A stretch of 64,000 nt of DNA from Sphingomicrobium arenosum (GCF_026157085.1 NZ_JANPVN010000001.1:992001-1056000); one strand, 5' to 3'. Numbered from the stretch's first letter, positions 35,844-45,575 are shown. The notes: generated by a model not told the origin, from the letters alone. Program-made: numbers and translations.

Positions 35844-36576
35844 CAACAAGCCGGTCATCGTCCTCGTCAATCCGCAGCTGGGGCAGAATATCGGCAAGGC
35901 GGCACGCGCCATGCTCAACTTCGGCCTCACCGAAATGCGCCTCGTCGCCCCCCGCGACGGTTGGCCCAATCCCGAAGCCGGCCCCGCCGCCTCGGGCGCC
36001 GACATGGTGCTCGACCAGGCCAAGGTCTATGACAGCACCGCCGAGGCGCTCGCCGATTGCAGCCTCGTCTACGCCTCCACCGTGCGCCGCCGCGACCTTG
36101 TCATGCCCGTCGTCGCGCCCGAGGAAATGGCGCGCGAAATCCACGCCAACGAGGGGCGCACCGCCATCCTCTTCGGCCCCGAGCGCTCAGGGCTCGAGGG
36201 CAGCGACGTGCAGCTCGCCACCAAGATCGTCACCGTGCCGATCAATCCCGAATTCGGTAGCCTCAACCTGGCGCAGGCGGTCATCCTCCTGGCCTATGAA
36301 TGGTCGCGCGGGGCGGGCGAGGATCTTGTCCAGCCGACCATGAAGGACGCCGAGCCGCGTGCGCCGATGGGCGAACTCAACGCGCTCATCGACCATCTCG
36401 ACGGCGCGCTCGACAAGGCCGGCTACTTCTTCCCGCCCGAACGCGCCGAGGCGACCCGCACGACCATCCGCACCCTGCTCACCAAGCCCGGTTGGTCGAG
36501 CCGCGAGATCAGCGCGATGTTCGGCATCGTCAAGACGCTCGCCGCACCCTACGACCGTTCGTCGAAAGAACGCTGA
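35836..36576 (+). CDS. trmJ: tRNA (Cm32/Um32) methyltransferase TrmJ
   Basis: TrmJ is a SPOUT methyltransferase that 2'-O-methylates position 32 of tRNA anticodon loops. The 246-residue protein has [20 protein letters not shown] (motif 1), [14 protein letters not shown] (motif 2) and [20 protein letters not shown] (motif 3), a trefoil-knot set characteristic of TrmH/TrmJ, with a C-terminal extension of about 80 residues as in TrmJ. ATG at 35836 is taken as the family start. It overlaps nrdR and ends the rpiB-glyA-nrdR-trmJ unit. TrmH-type specificity is not fully excluded. Confidence 0.88.
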   Translation: MSDNKPVIVLVNPQLGQNIGKAARAMLNFGLTEMRLVAPRDGWPNPEAGPAASGADMVLDQAKVYDSTAEALADCSLVYASTVRRRDLVMPVVAPEEMAREIHANEGRTAILFGPERSGLEGSDVQLATKIVTVPINPEFGSLNLAQAVILLAYEWSRGAGEDLVQPTMKDAEPRAPMGELNALIDHLDGALDKAGYFFPPERAEATRTTIRTLLTKPGWSSREISAMFGIVKTLAAPYDRSSKER

Positions 36577-36633
36577 CTCGCCCGCCCTAGCCCTCCATCG
36601 TCGGTCGTTGATCGTAAAGAAGGGCTTGGTTCC

Positions 36634-36948
36634 ATGGACATTCTTACCCTTTCCCTCGCCGCCGCGCTATTCGCCAGCATGGGTGAAGCACAGGCAAATC
36701 CCCAGCCTCAGGCCAGTGCCCAGGACGAGCAGGATACGGTGTCGCTGCGCGATCCCGAAAGTGATCGCGTCGTCGTCGTCGCGCGTTGCCGCTGGGAAAA
36801 CGCGCCCAGCGGCCGCCGCGTGGGCGCGCGCAAAAAGTGCATGTCGGATAGCCAATGGGCCGAACTCAAGAGCGGAAGCGCGACGAGCATCTCGAGGCAG
36901 ACCTGGCGGCGCGCCCTTGCTTACGAACAATCGAAATTGCCGCGCTGA
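36634..36948 (+). CDS. Small exported two-cysteine protein, copy 1
   Basis: The 104-residue product has a hydrophobic N-terminus (MDILTLSLAAALFASMGEAQA) that looks like a signal peptide with an AQA cleavage site but without an initial basic residue. The mature part holds CRWENAPSGRRVGARKKCM: two cysteines 16 residues apart flanking an S-G-R-R stretch, followed by an SDSQW stretch. The same arrangement recurs in three genes downstream, most closely in 36977-37246. I know no functional name for it. The start at 36634 follows AAGAAGG. The gene is 57 bases after trmJ and 28 bases before copy 2. Confidence 0.65.
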   Translation: MDILTLSLAAALFASMGEAQANPQPQASAQDEQDTVSLRDPESDRVVVVARCRWENAPSGRRVGARKKCMSDSQWAELKSGSATSISRQTWRRALAYEQSKLPR

Positions 36949-36976
36949 CCGACCCGATGAGCAAGGAGATACGCCG

Positions 36977-37246
36977 ATGTTGATCCTGACGAGCGCCATT
37001 GCGATGGTCGCTGCCCATACGCAAGACGATGAAGCCGCGACGCCGGTCGAGGACGAACCTATCGTCGTGACGCGTCATTGCGAATGGCGCTACGCCCCGA
37101 CTGGACGACGTGTCGGCGCCCATAAGAAATGCATGACGCAAGACGAGTATCGCATCTCGCGCACGACAAGCGGGACGCGGCTCAGTGCGGCGACCCTTCG
37201 CTATATCCGTGCGCAGGAGCAGGCAATGATGCCGAGGGGCAACTGA
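36977..37246 (+). CDS. Small exported two-cysteine protein, copy 2
   Basis: The 89-residue product starts MLILTSAIAMVAAHTQ, a short probable export signal, then has an acidic stretch and CEWRYAPTGRRVGAHKKCM, with the same 16-residue cysteine spacing and G-R-R-V-G-A/x-H/R-K-K core as copy 1, and TQDEY in place of SDSQW. The two probably arose by tandem duplication. AAGGAG 9 bases upstream supports ATG 36977. The second half (about residues 60-89) is Arg/Gln-rich and differs from copy 1 except in general charge. Function is unknown. Confidence 0.65.
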   Translation: MLILTSAIAMVAAHTQDDEAATPVEDEPIVVTRHCEWRYAPTGRRVGAHKKCMTQDEYRISRTTSGTRLSAATLRYIRAQEQAMMPRGN

Positions 37247-37353
37247 GAGCGAAAAGTTTAGTAATGACAGTGATTAAGGGTTGAGCCTGATCGATTGTCA
37301 CCGCACACAGCACACACGTTGGAACACTGCCAGTATCTGCTTAGGAGATTCTT

Positions 37354-37584
37354 ATGTTTACCGTTGCAAGCCTCGTTCTTTCCATGCTCGCCGTGAACCC
37401 GGCACAGCCCGATTCCGCGCCGGAGCAGGCGGAAGAACAGGTCGACGATGACAAGAAGATCTGTCGTCGCATCTCGGCGGCCACCGGCTCGCGCATGTCG
37501 CGCCAGCAGCGTGTCTGCAAGACCCAACGCGAATGGCGCGCCTCGGACGAAGCCGCGCGCAAGGATGCCGACCGCCTGCGCTAG
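37354..37584 (+). CDS. Small exported two-cysteine protein, copy 3
   Basis: The 76-residue product starts MFTVASLVLSMLAVNPAQ, a probable signal peptide, followed by an acidic linker (APEQAEEQVDDDKK) and CRRISAATGSRMSRQQRVC, with cysteines 17 residues apart around a T-G-S-R core, then KTQREW. The motif resembles copies 1 and 2 and is nearest to copy 4. AGGAGA precedes the ATG at 37354. Its stop at 37582-37584 overlaps by four bases the end of the convergent chorismate mutase gene. The 107-base spacer before it has a lower GC content and may contain its own promoter. Confidence 0.65.
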   Translation: MFTVASLVLSMLAVNPAQPDSAPEQAEEQVDDDKKICRRISAATGSRMSRQQRVCKTQREWRASDEAARKDADRLR

Positions 37585-37895
37585 GCGTCGCCGCGAAGCC
37601 CGTCCCAGCGCACCATTTCGTGCGCGATCGAGGTTTCGACGAGATCTTCGTAGAGACGGTCGACCAGCTCAGGGTCGACGCCGAGCCTGCGGGCCTCGGC
37701 GTCGGCCTTTTGCTTGACGTCGGCCTTGCGCGCCTCGTCGCGCACCGCATCGCGCGTCGGCTTGATGCGCGCGGCCGCGTCCATATAGCCGAAGCGCCTT
37801 GCAAGCAGCGCCACGAGCGCACGATCCACGGCGTCGACGCCGGCGCGCACCTCGGTCATCGTCTGGCAATCCTGGGGGTCGAGAATGTCGGTCAT
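37581..37895 (-). CDS. Chorismate mutase (AroQ family)
   Basis: The 104-residue protein is a stand-alone AroQ-type chorismate mutase, which isomerises chorismate to prephenate for phenylalanine and tyrosine synthesis. The three-helix fold is visible as EVRAGVDAVDRALVALLARR (the Arg and following DxxD-type helix), MDAAARIKPTR and a final VETSIAHEM helix, in the manner of PchB and other monofunctional AroQ enzymes. No export signal is visible, so it is cytoplasmic. It sits between the small exported proteins and on the opposite strand, without any aromatic-pathway neighbour. ATG 37895 was chosen as the only family-like start. Confidence 0.8.
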   Translation of the reverse strand: MTDILDPQDCQTMTEVRAGVDAVDRALVALLARRFGYMDAAARIKPTRDAVRDEARKADVKQKADAEARRLGVDPELVDRLYEDLVETSIAHEMVRWDGLRGDA

Positions 37896-38178
37896 GGCGA
37901 TCCTATGGCGGCAAAGCGGTCGCCCTGTCGACCCCCACCGCCATTCGGCATCAACCAGTTCGCTTTCATCGCGGCATATACCACGCCCGCTCGCCGTCTT
38001 GTCGATATAATACACCTGTTCGTCCATTCGTCGATTACATGTGTTTTCATGTCGAAGCGCGCTGGCGCCTCTTCCATGATGCTTCCAATCTGGCGTGCAG
38101 AGGCTCCGGGTTCCCCGACCCGCCGACCTCGATAGCGCCGCCGGCATCATGCCGGGCGCAGCAAAAGAGGAGCGAGAC

Positions 38179-38415
38179 ATGCACAAGATGATGATCGCGG
38201 CGATGGCCGCTACCATGGCGACGACGGGCGCGATCGCGGCCCCCGTCGCCGAGATCGAGACCGTCGAGGAAAATACGACGGTGAAGGCCAAGGCCGATGA
38301 CGAACGCAAGGTGTGCCACAAGCAGGCGACCTCGGGTTCGCGCTTCGAGCGCAAGGTCTGCAAGACCGTTGCCGAATGGCGCGAGATTGCAGAGCGCGAA
38401 GGGCTGGACGACTAG
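38179..38415 (+). CDS. Small exported two-cysteine protein, copy 4
   Basis: The 78-residue product has a signal peptide with a positive N-terminus (MHKMMIAAMAATMATTGAIA, cleavage near AIAAP), an acidic linker and CHKQATSGSRFERKVC with cysteines 14 residues apart, then KTVAEW. It shares the G-S-R and C-x-T/S-x-x-E-W elements of copy 3. AAAAGAGG precedes the ATG 38179. The 283 bases upstream hold no gene and are AT-richer than average, with a TATAAT at 38006-38011 that lacks a convincing -35 partner. The family name and function are unknown to me. Confidence 0.65.
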   Translation: MHKMMIAAMAATMATTGAIAAPVAEIETVEENTTVKAKADDERKVCHKQATSGSRFERKVCKTVAEWREIAEREGLDD

Positions 38416-38611
38416 TCCCCGCCAGCTCGACCACAAGGCGTCTTCGCGCAGGCCCTAGACAGCTTGCACGGGGACGCCTTGACCTATGTGGCGCGTCTCG
38501 CTAGATGCGCACTCGCAATTGATCCCACAGGTCCGGTGAAGTGGTGATCGCGGTCGGTTTTCATCCGGCCGGAGCGGTCCGGACATGGATAAAGCTAGTT
38601 GGAGAAATCTC

Positions 38612-39226
38612 ATGTCGAAGCGCACCAGCGCCAAGTATAAACTCGACCGCCGCATGGGCGAAAACGTCTTCGGTCGTCCGAAGAGCCCGGTCAACCGCCG
38701 CGAATATGGCCCCGGCCAGCACGGCCAGCGCCGTAAGGGCAAGATGTCGGACTACGGTCTGCAGCTTCGCGCTAAGCAGAAGCTCAAGGGCTATTACGGC
38801 GACGTCACCGAAAAGCAGTTCAAGCGCACCTTCCAGGACGCCAGCCGCATGAAGGGCGACGCCTCGCAGAACCTCATCGGCCTGCTCGAGCGCCGTCTCG
38901 ACATGATCGTCTATCGCGCCAAGTTCGCGCCGACCATCTGGGCCGCGCGCCAGCTCGTGAGCCACGGTCACATCCGCGTCAATGGCGTGAAGTGCAACAT
39001 CGCCTCGCGTCGCTGCGACGTCGGCGACGAGATCTCGCTCGGTTCGAAGGCCAAGGAAATGGCCCTCGTCCTCGAAGCGCAGGGTCTCGCCGAGCGCGAC
39101 ATCCCCGACTATGTGTCGGTCGACAGCGATCACCAGGTGACCTTCACCCGCGTGCCGCAGCTGGACGAGGTGCCCTACCCCGTCCGCATGGAACCGAACC
39201 TGGTCGTCGAATTCTACTCGCGCTAA
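38612..39226 (+). CDS. rpsD: 30S ribosomal protein S4
   Basis: S4 is a primary 16S rRNA binding protein that nucleates small-subunit assembly. The 204-residue protein has the family N-terminus [31 protein letters not shown], and the S4 RNA-binding domain ([29 protein letters not shown]). ATG 38612 follows GGAGA. It is a single gene outside the alpha operon, as in many alphaproteobacteria, and is followed by a strong terminator 30 bases downstream. The 196 bases before it hold no gene and would contain the promoter; I cannot show an autoregulatory structure. Confidence 0.97.
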   Translation: MSKRTSAKYKLDRRMGENVFGRPKSPVNRREYGPGQHGQRRKGKMSDYGLQLRAKQKLKGYYGDVTEKQFKRTFQDASRMKGDASQNLIGLLERRLDMIVYRAKFAPTIWAARQLVSHGHIRVNGVKCNIASRRCDVGDEISLGSKAKEMALVLEAQGLAERDIPDYVSVDSDHQVTFTRVPQLDEVPYPVRMEPNLVVEFYSR

Positions 39227-39256
39227 GCCGCGACGGTCTTCGGGCCAACGAAAAAG

Positions 39257-39282
39257 GGCGGTGCCGAAAGGCGCCGCCTTTT
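39257..39282 (+). terminator. Rho-independent terminator after rpsD
   Basis: GGCGGTGCC (39257-39265) pairs with GGCGCCGCC (39270-39278), one G-U wobble included, around a GAAA tetraloop, and is followed by TTTT at 39279-39282. Confidence 0.88.
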
Positions 39283-39344
39283 ATGTTTGTGCCTTATCGG
39301 CAAGGGTAGGAAGACGGGCGGACCCGCCTCCCTACCCTCTCGAA

Positions 39345-41327
39345 CTAATTGCCGATGGTGCGGTCGAGCAACTCGCCCATCGCGGTCAGCATCTCGACAC
39401 GCGCCTGGCTGTCGTCGAGCTGGTGATCGAGCTCGCCATAGCGCAGGAACTGGACCTGCTTGCCCGCGCCCTCGAGGGCGCGTTCCATTCGCGTGCTATG
39501 GGCAATATCGACGTTGGTATCCTGGTCGCCATGCACCAGCAGGACCGGGACGTTGATCTCGTCGACCCGGCGACGCGGCGAACCGTCATTGAGATGCGGC
39601 CCCGAACCGACCATCCGTTCGACCATCTCGTGATTGGAATAGTCCTGCGATTCCTCAACCAGCTGGCGAAGATCGGTGACCGGCGCAATCGCCACCGCAG
39701 CCTTGTAGAGGTCGGGTGCCTCGGCAGCGCCAAGCAGCGCGGCATAGCCACCATAGGACCAGCCGACGATCGCCATGCGATCGGCATCGGCGATCCCTTC
39801 ATCGATCAGATAGCGCCCGGCATCCTCGATGTCGTTGATCGCGGTTTGCCAACCCTGGAAACCATTGCCGTTGAGGAAGCTCTCGCCATAGCCCGCCGAC
39901 CCGCGGTAATTGGGCTGGATGACGGCATAGCCACGCGCCGCGATGAACTGGGCGAGCCAGTCGAAGCCCCAATAATCGCGCGCGCTCGGCCCGCCATGCG
40001 GCAGCACCACCGCGCCGACCGGCCCCGCGGCCGCGTTGGGCATGGTGACGTAAGCGGGAATGCGGGCACCGTCGCGCGCGGTGAAGGTGACCGGCTCGAC
40101 GCTCGCCAGCGTGCGGCCTTCGAATTGCGGACGCATGTGGACGAGCGGCTCCATCTGACGGGTCGCCTGGTCGAGCACGAAGAGCTGTTCGACAATCGAA
40201 TCCGAGCCGGCCGACAGGAGCAGCTTCTGCCCGTCGGCACTGGCTCCGCGATAGGTGATCTGCGTCCCTTCGGGCAGCGCGCGCGCCAGATTGGCCGCCA
40301 GTTGCTCATAGGTCGGATCGAAATAGGTCGTGTGACCATATTCGTCGGCATAATGATAGCCGATCACCGGGAGACCGCGGCCGAGGCGAACGGGGCCCGT
40401 GATATCCACGCTGGGATGGGTGGCGACGAGTTCGACCTTGCCGCTGCCGTCTAGGGCCATGCGATAGAGCGCCTCGCGGCCGTCGCGCACCTGCAATCCG
40501 AGGACACTGTTGCTCTGTGCCTCGACCGTGAGGGGCAGGAAGCCCTCATGCCCACCATTGGGACTGAAGCGCATTTCGGTGAGCTTTTCCCATTTGTTCG
40601 ATCCGAGCGGGCGATATTCGAACAGGTTCCGGCCGAGATAATTGCCGCCGTCGCTCAGGCGGATCTGGCGCACGCGCACCTCGCCCCGTCCGTCCGAATA
40701 ATAGCGCGAGACCCGGTCGTCGGGCTGGAAAATCATGTCGGCGTCCATGTCGCCCAGCGAAATCTCTTCCACCGCAAGGCCGTCTTGCTTGCGTCCCATG
40801 CGGGTCCCCGTGCCGCGGTTCTCCGCGACATAATCGCGCGCCATCAGCACCGCGTCCTTGCCCGGGAGATAATCGACGATCGAACCGTCGTCCTGCCGCA
40901 GCCGGGTGTCGTAGAAGCTGGCGTCCTGCCCGAGCAGCTTGGTCTCGCGCGATCCATCGACGCTGACCGCCATGAGTCGGCTCCAGTCGAAGCGCACACC
41001 GGAATCGGTCTTGCTGACCCCATTCACCCTGCAGATCAGCGTCTGTTCGCTGGCGAAGGTACAGCTGCGCAGGCTGTTTTCCTTGCCGTCGGCGGCGATG
41101 ACATTCGCCATCTCGCCCGTGCGCATGTCGAATACCTGCGCCACGGTCGAGCTGCCTGCGCCCGAGGCGAGAAACACCACCTGATTGCCCGAGGGCGAGA
41201 TGTCAGGCGCGAAGTAGGTCTGGCGCGACCCGAAGTTGCGCGCATCCTGTTCGAGCGTTTGTGCGGTGGCGGGCACAGCCGCCATGGTCACGGCCAACGC
41301 GGCCGCGAGGCTAAGTTTCGAAATCAT
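39345..41327 (-). CDS. S9 family (prolyl oligopeptidase-type) exported peptidase
   Basis: The 660-residue protein has a signal peptide (MISKLSLAAALAVTMAAVPA, cleavage after ATAQ), a beta-propeller-like region (about 30-400) and a C-terminal alpha/beta-hydrolase domain with the nucleophile motif GWSYGGYAALL, Asp in VHGDQDTNVDI and His in GELDHQL. These mark the S9 dipeptidyl/oligopeptidyl family acting in the periplasm. ATG at 41327 is chosen because the signal peptide starts there; the frame is open to 41423. It stands alone, divergent from aguA by 160 bases. Such exported peptidases probably aid peptide use. Confidence 0.9.
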   Translation of the reverse strand: MISKLSLAAALAVTMAAVPATAQTLEQDARNFGSRQTYFAPDISPSGNQVVFLASGAGSSTVAQVFDMRTGEMANVIAADGKENSLRSCTFASEQTLICRVNGVSKTDSGVRFDWSRLMAVSVDGSRETKLLGQDASFYDTRLRQDDGSIVDYLPGKDAVLMARDYVAENRGTGTRMGRKQDGLAVEEISLGDMDADMIFQPDDRVSRYYSDGRGEVRVRQIRLSDGGNYLGRNLFEYRPLGSNKWEKLTEMRFSPNGGHEGFLPLTVEAQSNSVLGLQVRDGREALYRMALDGSGKVELVATHPSVDITGPVRLGRGLPVIGYHYADEYGHTTYFDPTYEQLAANLARALPEGTQITYRGASADGQKLLLSAGSDSIVEQLFVLDQATRQMEPLVHMRPQFEGRTLASVEPVTFTARDGARIPAYVTMPNAAAGPVGAVVLPHGGPSARDYWGFDWLAQFIAARGYAVIQPNYRGSAGYGESFLNGNGFQGWQTAINDIEDAGRYLIDEGIADADRMAIVGWSYGGYAALLGAAEAPDLYKAAVAIAPVTDLRQLVEESQDYSNHEMVERMVGSGPHLNDGSPRRRVDEINVPVLLVHGDQDTNVDIAHSTRMERALEGAGKQVQFLRYGELDHQLDDSQARVEMLTAMGELLDRTIGN

Positions 41328-41487
41328 CGGAAAAAACGTCCCCCAAATTCTATGCATTACTGAACGCACCCATCCTTGCGGGGACAGCCGAGCAAGACAA
41401 GCCCTTTTCACCCCCTTTACCATCCTCGATCAGTAAGCCTGCACTCCCCGATTGGCGCGCGCGGGTCGGGCTGCTACAGCGCCCGCC

Positions 41488-42479
<992 letters not shown>

Positions 42480-42483
<4 letters not shown>

Positions 42484-43334
42484 GCGACAAGATCACCATT
42501 TCCGCCCTCCAGCTCGCCCTCGGTGGCGGCGTGGACGAGAATATCGCCAATGTCTCCGAACTGGTGCGCGAGGCTGCGGGCAAGGGCGCGCAGGTCGTCC
42601 TGCCGCCCGAACTGTTCGAAGGCCCCTATTTCTGCCGCGAGGAGGACGAGACCCTCTTCGCCACCGCCAAGCCGACCGCCAAGCACCCTAGCGTGCTCGC
42701 GATGCAGAAGCTCGCCGACGAGCTCGGCATCTGGATCCCGACCAGCTTCTTCGAAGCCGACGGGCATCACCATTATAATTCGCTCGCCTGGATCGCGCCG
42801 GGCGGGAAAGTCGCGGGTGTCTATCGCAAGAGCCACATCCCCGATGGGCCGGGCTATGAGGAGAAGTTCTACTTCCGCCCCGGCAACACCGGTTTCAAGG
42901 TGTGGGACGGCCCCGAAGAGCGCGTCATGGGCGTCGGCATCTGCTGGGACCAATGGTATCCCGAGACCGCGCGCGCGATGATGCTGATGGGCGCCGAGAT
43001 GCTCTTCTACCCCACCGCGATCGGCAGCGAACCGCACGACCCCGACCTCGACACCAGCCGGATGTGGCGCCGCGCCATGATCGGCCATGCCGTGTCGAAC
43101 GTCGTCCCCGTCGTCGCCGCCAACCGCATCGGCTCGGAATGCGGCCAGAATTTCTACGGCCACAGCTTCATCTGCGACGAGCGCGGCGACCTCGTCGCCG
43201 AATTCGGCGCGCATGAAACCGGCGTCCTCACCGCCAGCTTCGACATCGCCCAGATCCGCCAGCACCGCGCCGCCTTCGGCTTCTTCCGCGACCGCCGCCC
43301 CGAGCTTTACGGGCGCTTGGCGCAGGACGTTTAG
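42480..43334 (+). CDS. aguB: N-carbamoylputrescine amidase
   Basis: AguB hydrolyses N-carbamoylputrescine to putrescine, CO2 and ammonia. The 284-residue nitrilase-family enzyme shows the Glu-Lys-Cys triad: PELFEGPYF, YRKSHIPDGPGY and GVGICWDQWYPE. Its C-terminus (FFRDRRPELYGRL) matches the amidase rather than other nitrilases. The ATG overlaps the aguA stop. No arginine decarboxylase (speA) lies in the window, so the source of agmatine is elsewhere or external. Confidence 0.95.
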
Positions 43335-43436
43335 CCCCGCAGCTTTTTGCCGACTCTGACTAGTGCTTAGCAGAAGTTTGGCAACGAAAAGGAATTGCTC
43401 TTGTGTTCGGTCTCAATCGATTGGCTGCCGAATACA

Positions 43437-43853
43437 TTACATCCCCTGTACATCATCATCTTCATCGGGGGGATGAAACTGAAAGACCACAACCGCATCG
43501 AAGCCGTGTTCTTTAGCGACCCTGTTGACACAAAGGAACATGGTCTCGGGGAGTTCGACGTTTATATGTATAATATCTCTTGCCACATGAGAAGATGTCG
43601 CGGGAATGGATTGAAGCGTGAAGAGCGAGAGTCGATCTTGAACTAGGCCACACTCCTTCTCAGCGAGTCTTAGTGCGGTTTCGGCACGGTTCTCAGAACT
43701 CGCGCAACTCGCCAGACACAATGAAGCAAGACTGGCAGCGATCGCGCTGGAAATTGCTCGAAAGCGAATACGGCTTACGCTTGATAAGGTCCCTCCGACG
43801 CTCCCGACCAAGCTGCTCTGACGTACGTAGATGAGACTTTGTTCGCGCTCCAT
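43437..43853 (-). CDS. Lipoprotein-like small protein, lower-GC
   Basis: The frame encodes a probable lipoprotein signal (RAISSAIAASLASLCLASC, lipobox LASC) and a mature region of about 90 residues with AETALRLAEKECGL and further cysteines, then a hydrophobic strand region and an acidic tail. I do not know its family. The 550-base interval 43335-43886 is visibly AT-richer than its surroundings. ATG at 43853 gives 138 residues and a signal region that is unusually long; an ATG at 43880, only 5 bases after the UDG-GNAT gene's stop, or a non-canonical ATT nearer the signal are alternatives. The frame could also be degraded. Confidence 0.4.
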   Translation of the reverse strand: MEREQSLIYVRQSSLVGSVGGTLSSVSRIRFRAISSAIAASLASLCLASCASSENRAETALRLAEKECGLVQDRLSLFTLQSIPATSSHVARDIIHINVELPETMFLCVNRVAKEHGFDAVVVFQFHPPDEDDDVQGM

Positions 43854-43885
43854 CACATCACGTCTCCGTAGCATCCTCATCTCTT

Positions 43886-45061
43886 TTAGAGGTCGATCCG
43901 CAGATACACGCTGTCGACCCAGCGGTCGCCGTGCTTCATCGCCTTTTCCTTAAAGCCCGAACGGGTGAAGCCGACCTTTTCGAGCGCGCGTAGCGACCCG
44001 ATATTCTCGGGATCGACGTCGGCGAACATATAGGGCAGCCCTCGCCCCCGGATGTAATCGCGATAAGCGGCCAGCGCCTCGGTTGCATAGCCCTGCCCCC
44101 AATGGTCGCGGCGGATCATCATGCCGATTTCGGGGACGTCCCACAGCCCGCATTTGCCAATCAGTTCGCCGTCCTTTTCGACGATGAAATCGTCCGAATG
44201 GGGCCCTGCCGCCTCGATCATGGCGCGCAGCCACTCCTCGGTCTCGAACATCGTGTCATGCACCGTGGTCGACCAGCTCTCCATGGTCTCCTCGTCGGTG
44301 AACAGCTCGTGGAGTGCCTCGGCATCCTCCTTGCGCGCCCGCCGGAGGACGAGCCGCTCGGTGCGCAGTTCGTGCGCCGCGTCGCCCTTCAGCCCCGGCG
44401 ACACCGCCTTGCGCATCGCCATGAGGAACATCTCGTCCGACAAACGCCCCGTATTCTGATTGTAACGGCTGCAGTGATAGCTATCGACCAGCCGCAGCCC
44501 ACCCGGCGCATGATGGACGTTGCCATGGCCGAACTTATGCTGGTTGAGGGTCATCCCCAGCGCCCGGCAGCTCGCATCGTGCGCAATCTTGCCCAGCGCG
44601 AACAGCGTATGCACCTTCGGCAATCTCGTCAGCATTTCCTCGAGAAACGGCCGGCAATGCTGTATTTCCGCTCCCGTCGGCTTGTTCTCGGGCGGCAGGC
44701 ATTTGACCGCATTGAGGATGATCGCGCCCTTCAATTCGACCCCGTCGTCGATGCGGCTGTCATAGTCGCCGACCGACAGGCCGGTGCGCATCAGCACGTC
44801 GAACAACAGGTCGCCCGCATAATCGCCGGTGAAGGGGCGGCCCGTGCGATTGGCGCCATGCTTGCCCGGCGCCAGGCCGATGATCGCCACCCCGGCCTCG
44901 CGGTCGCCAAAGGCGGGCACGGGCGCATTGTACCAGTCGGGATGTTCGCCGCGCAGCTCCATCCTCAGGTCGACGAGGCGCGGGCACAAAGGGCAATCTC
45001 GCGGCGCTTCGGCCTCGGGCAAGGGCGACAGGTCGGCGGGGCTGGTCTTGTGCATCGCCAA
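43886..45061 (-). CDS. Family 5 uracil-DNA glycosylase fused to a GNAT acetyltransferase
   Basis: Residues 1-225 are a uracil-DNA glycosylase of the iron-sulfur family 5 (UDGb) type: cysteines 23, 26, 121 and 136 can hold the 4Fe-4S cluster, motif A is GLAPGKHGANRTGRPFTGD (62-80), and DSYHCSRYNQNTGRL (193-207) is the DNA-binding motif B. Residues about 231-391 are a RimJ/RimL-type GNAT N-acetyltransferase (ELRTERLVLRRARKED, acetyl-CoA loop RRDHWGQGYATEALA, GSLRALEKVGFTRSGF). Both parts look complete and lie in one open frame of 391 residues. Repair glycosylase activity is likely; the acetyl acceptor is unknown. It is divergent from folK by 28 bases. A frame error joining two genes cannot be ruled out from sequence alone. 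Confidence 0.88.
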   Translation of the reverse strand: MAMHKTSPADLSPLPEAEAPRDCPLCPRLVDLRMELRGEHPDWYNAPVPAFGDREAGVAIIGLAPGKHGANRTGRPFTGDYAGDLLFDVLMRTGLSVGDYDSRIDDGVELKGAIILNAVKCLPPENKPTGAEIQHCRPFLEEMLTRLPKVHTLFALGKIAHDASCRALGMTLNQHKFGHGNVHHAPGGLRLVDSYHCSRYNQNTGRLSDEMFLMAMRKAVSPGLKGDAAHELRTERLVLRRARKEDAEALHELFTDEETMESWSTTVHDTMFETEEWLRAMIEAAGPHSDDFIVEKDGELIGKCGLWDVPEIGMMIRRDHWGQGYATEALAAYRDYIRGRGLPYMFADVDPENIGSLRALEKVGFTRSGFKEKAMKHGDRWVDSVYLRIDL

Positions 45062-45089
45062 CGCCTATCGGAGCGGCAGAAAGAGGACA

Positions 45090-45575
45090 ATGGACAAGAA
45101 TCTTTACGGCATCGGCATCGGCTCCAACCGCCCGCACACGACGCATGGGCGCCCGCAGGCGGTGGTCGAGGCGGCGATCGCTCGCCTCGCGCGCGACTTC
45201 GACCTGTTCGACGCCTCCCCCATTCTCCTCAATCCGGCCTTCGGCGGCGCGGGCCGCGACTTCGCCAATGCCGCCGCGCTTGTCGAGAGCGAGCTCGAAC
45301 CCGAGGCGATGCTCGCGGCACTGAAGTTCATCGAGCATGAATATGGCCGCCGCCCCGGCAAGGCCTGGGGGCCGCGCGTCCTCGACCTCGACATCCTCGC
45401 CTGGGACGGCGGCGACTATGACAGCCGTACGCTCACCATTCCCCACGCGGCGCTGGCGAACCGAGAGAGCGCGCTCTTCCCGCTCGCCCAGATCGCGCCC
45501 GACTGGCGCGTCGCGGACGGGCTCGCGCTCCGCCACCTCGCCGCCCGCCTGCGCGCGCGCCGCCCGAAAAACTGA
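45090..45575 (+). CDS. folK: 2-amino-4-hydroxy-6-hydroxymethyldihydropteridine pyrophosphokinase
   Basis: FolK phosphorylates 6-hydroxymethyl-7,8-dihydropterin in folate synthesis. The 161-residue protein has GIGIGSNRP at the N-terminus, LNPAFGGAGRDFANAAALVE and the metal/substrate-binding WGPRVLDLDILAWDGG with its paired Asp, then LTIPHAALANRESALFPLAQ, all typical for HPPK. ATG 45090 follows AAGAGG. It reads toward tRNA-Lys, with 54 bases between. It is not beside folP or folB here. Confidence 0.95.
   Translation: MDKNLYGIGIGSNRPHTTHGRPQAVVEAAIARLARDFDLFDASPILLNPAFGGAGRDFANAAALVESELEPEAMLAALKFIEHEYGRRPGKAWGPRVLDLDILAWDGGDYDSRTLTIPHAALANRESALFPLAQIAPDWRVADGLALRHLAARLRARRPKN

Noticed and set aside
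43395..43646. 83-residue plus-strand frame with a hydrophobic start
   Set aside because: It overlaps the lipoprotein-like frame, lacks a good ribosome site and has no recognisable domain. The minus-strand frame with a lipobox is the better candidate.
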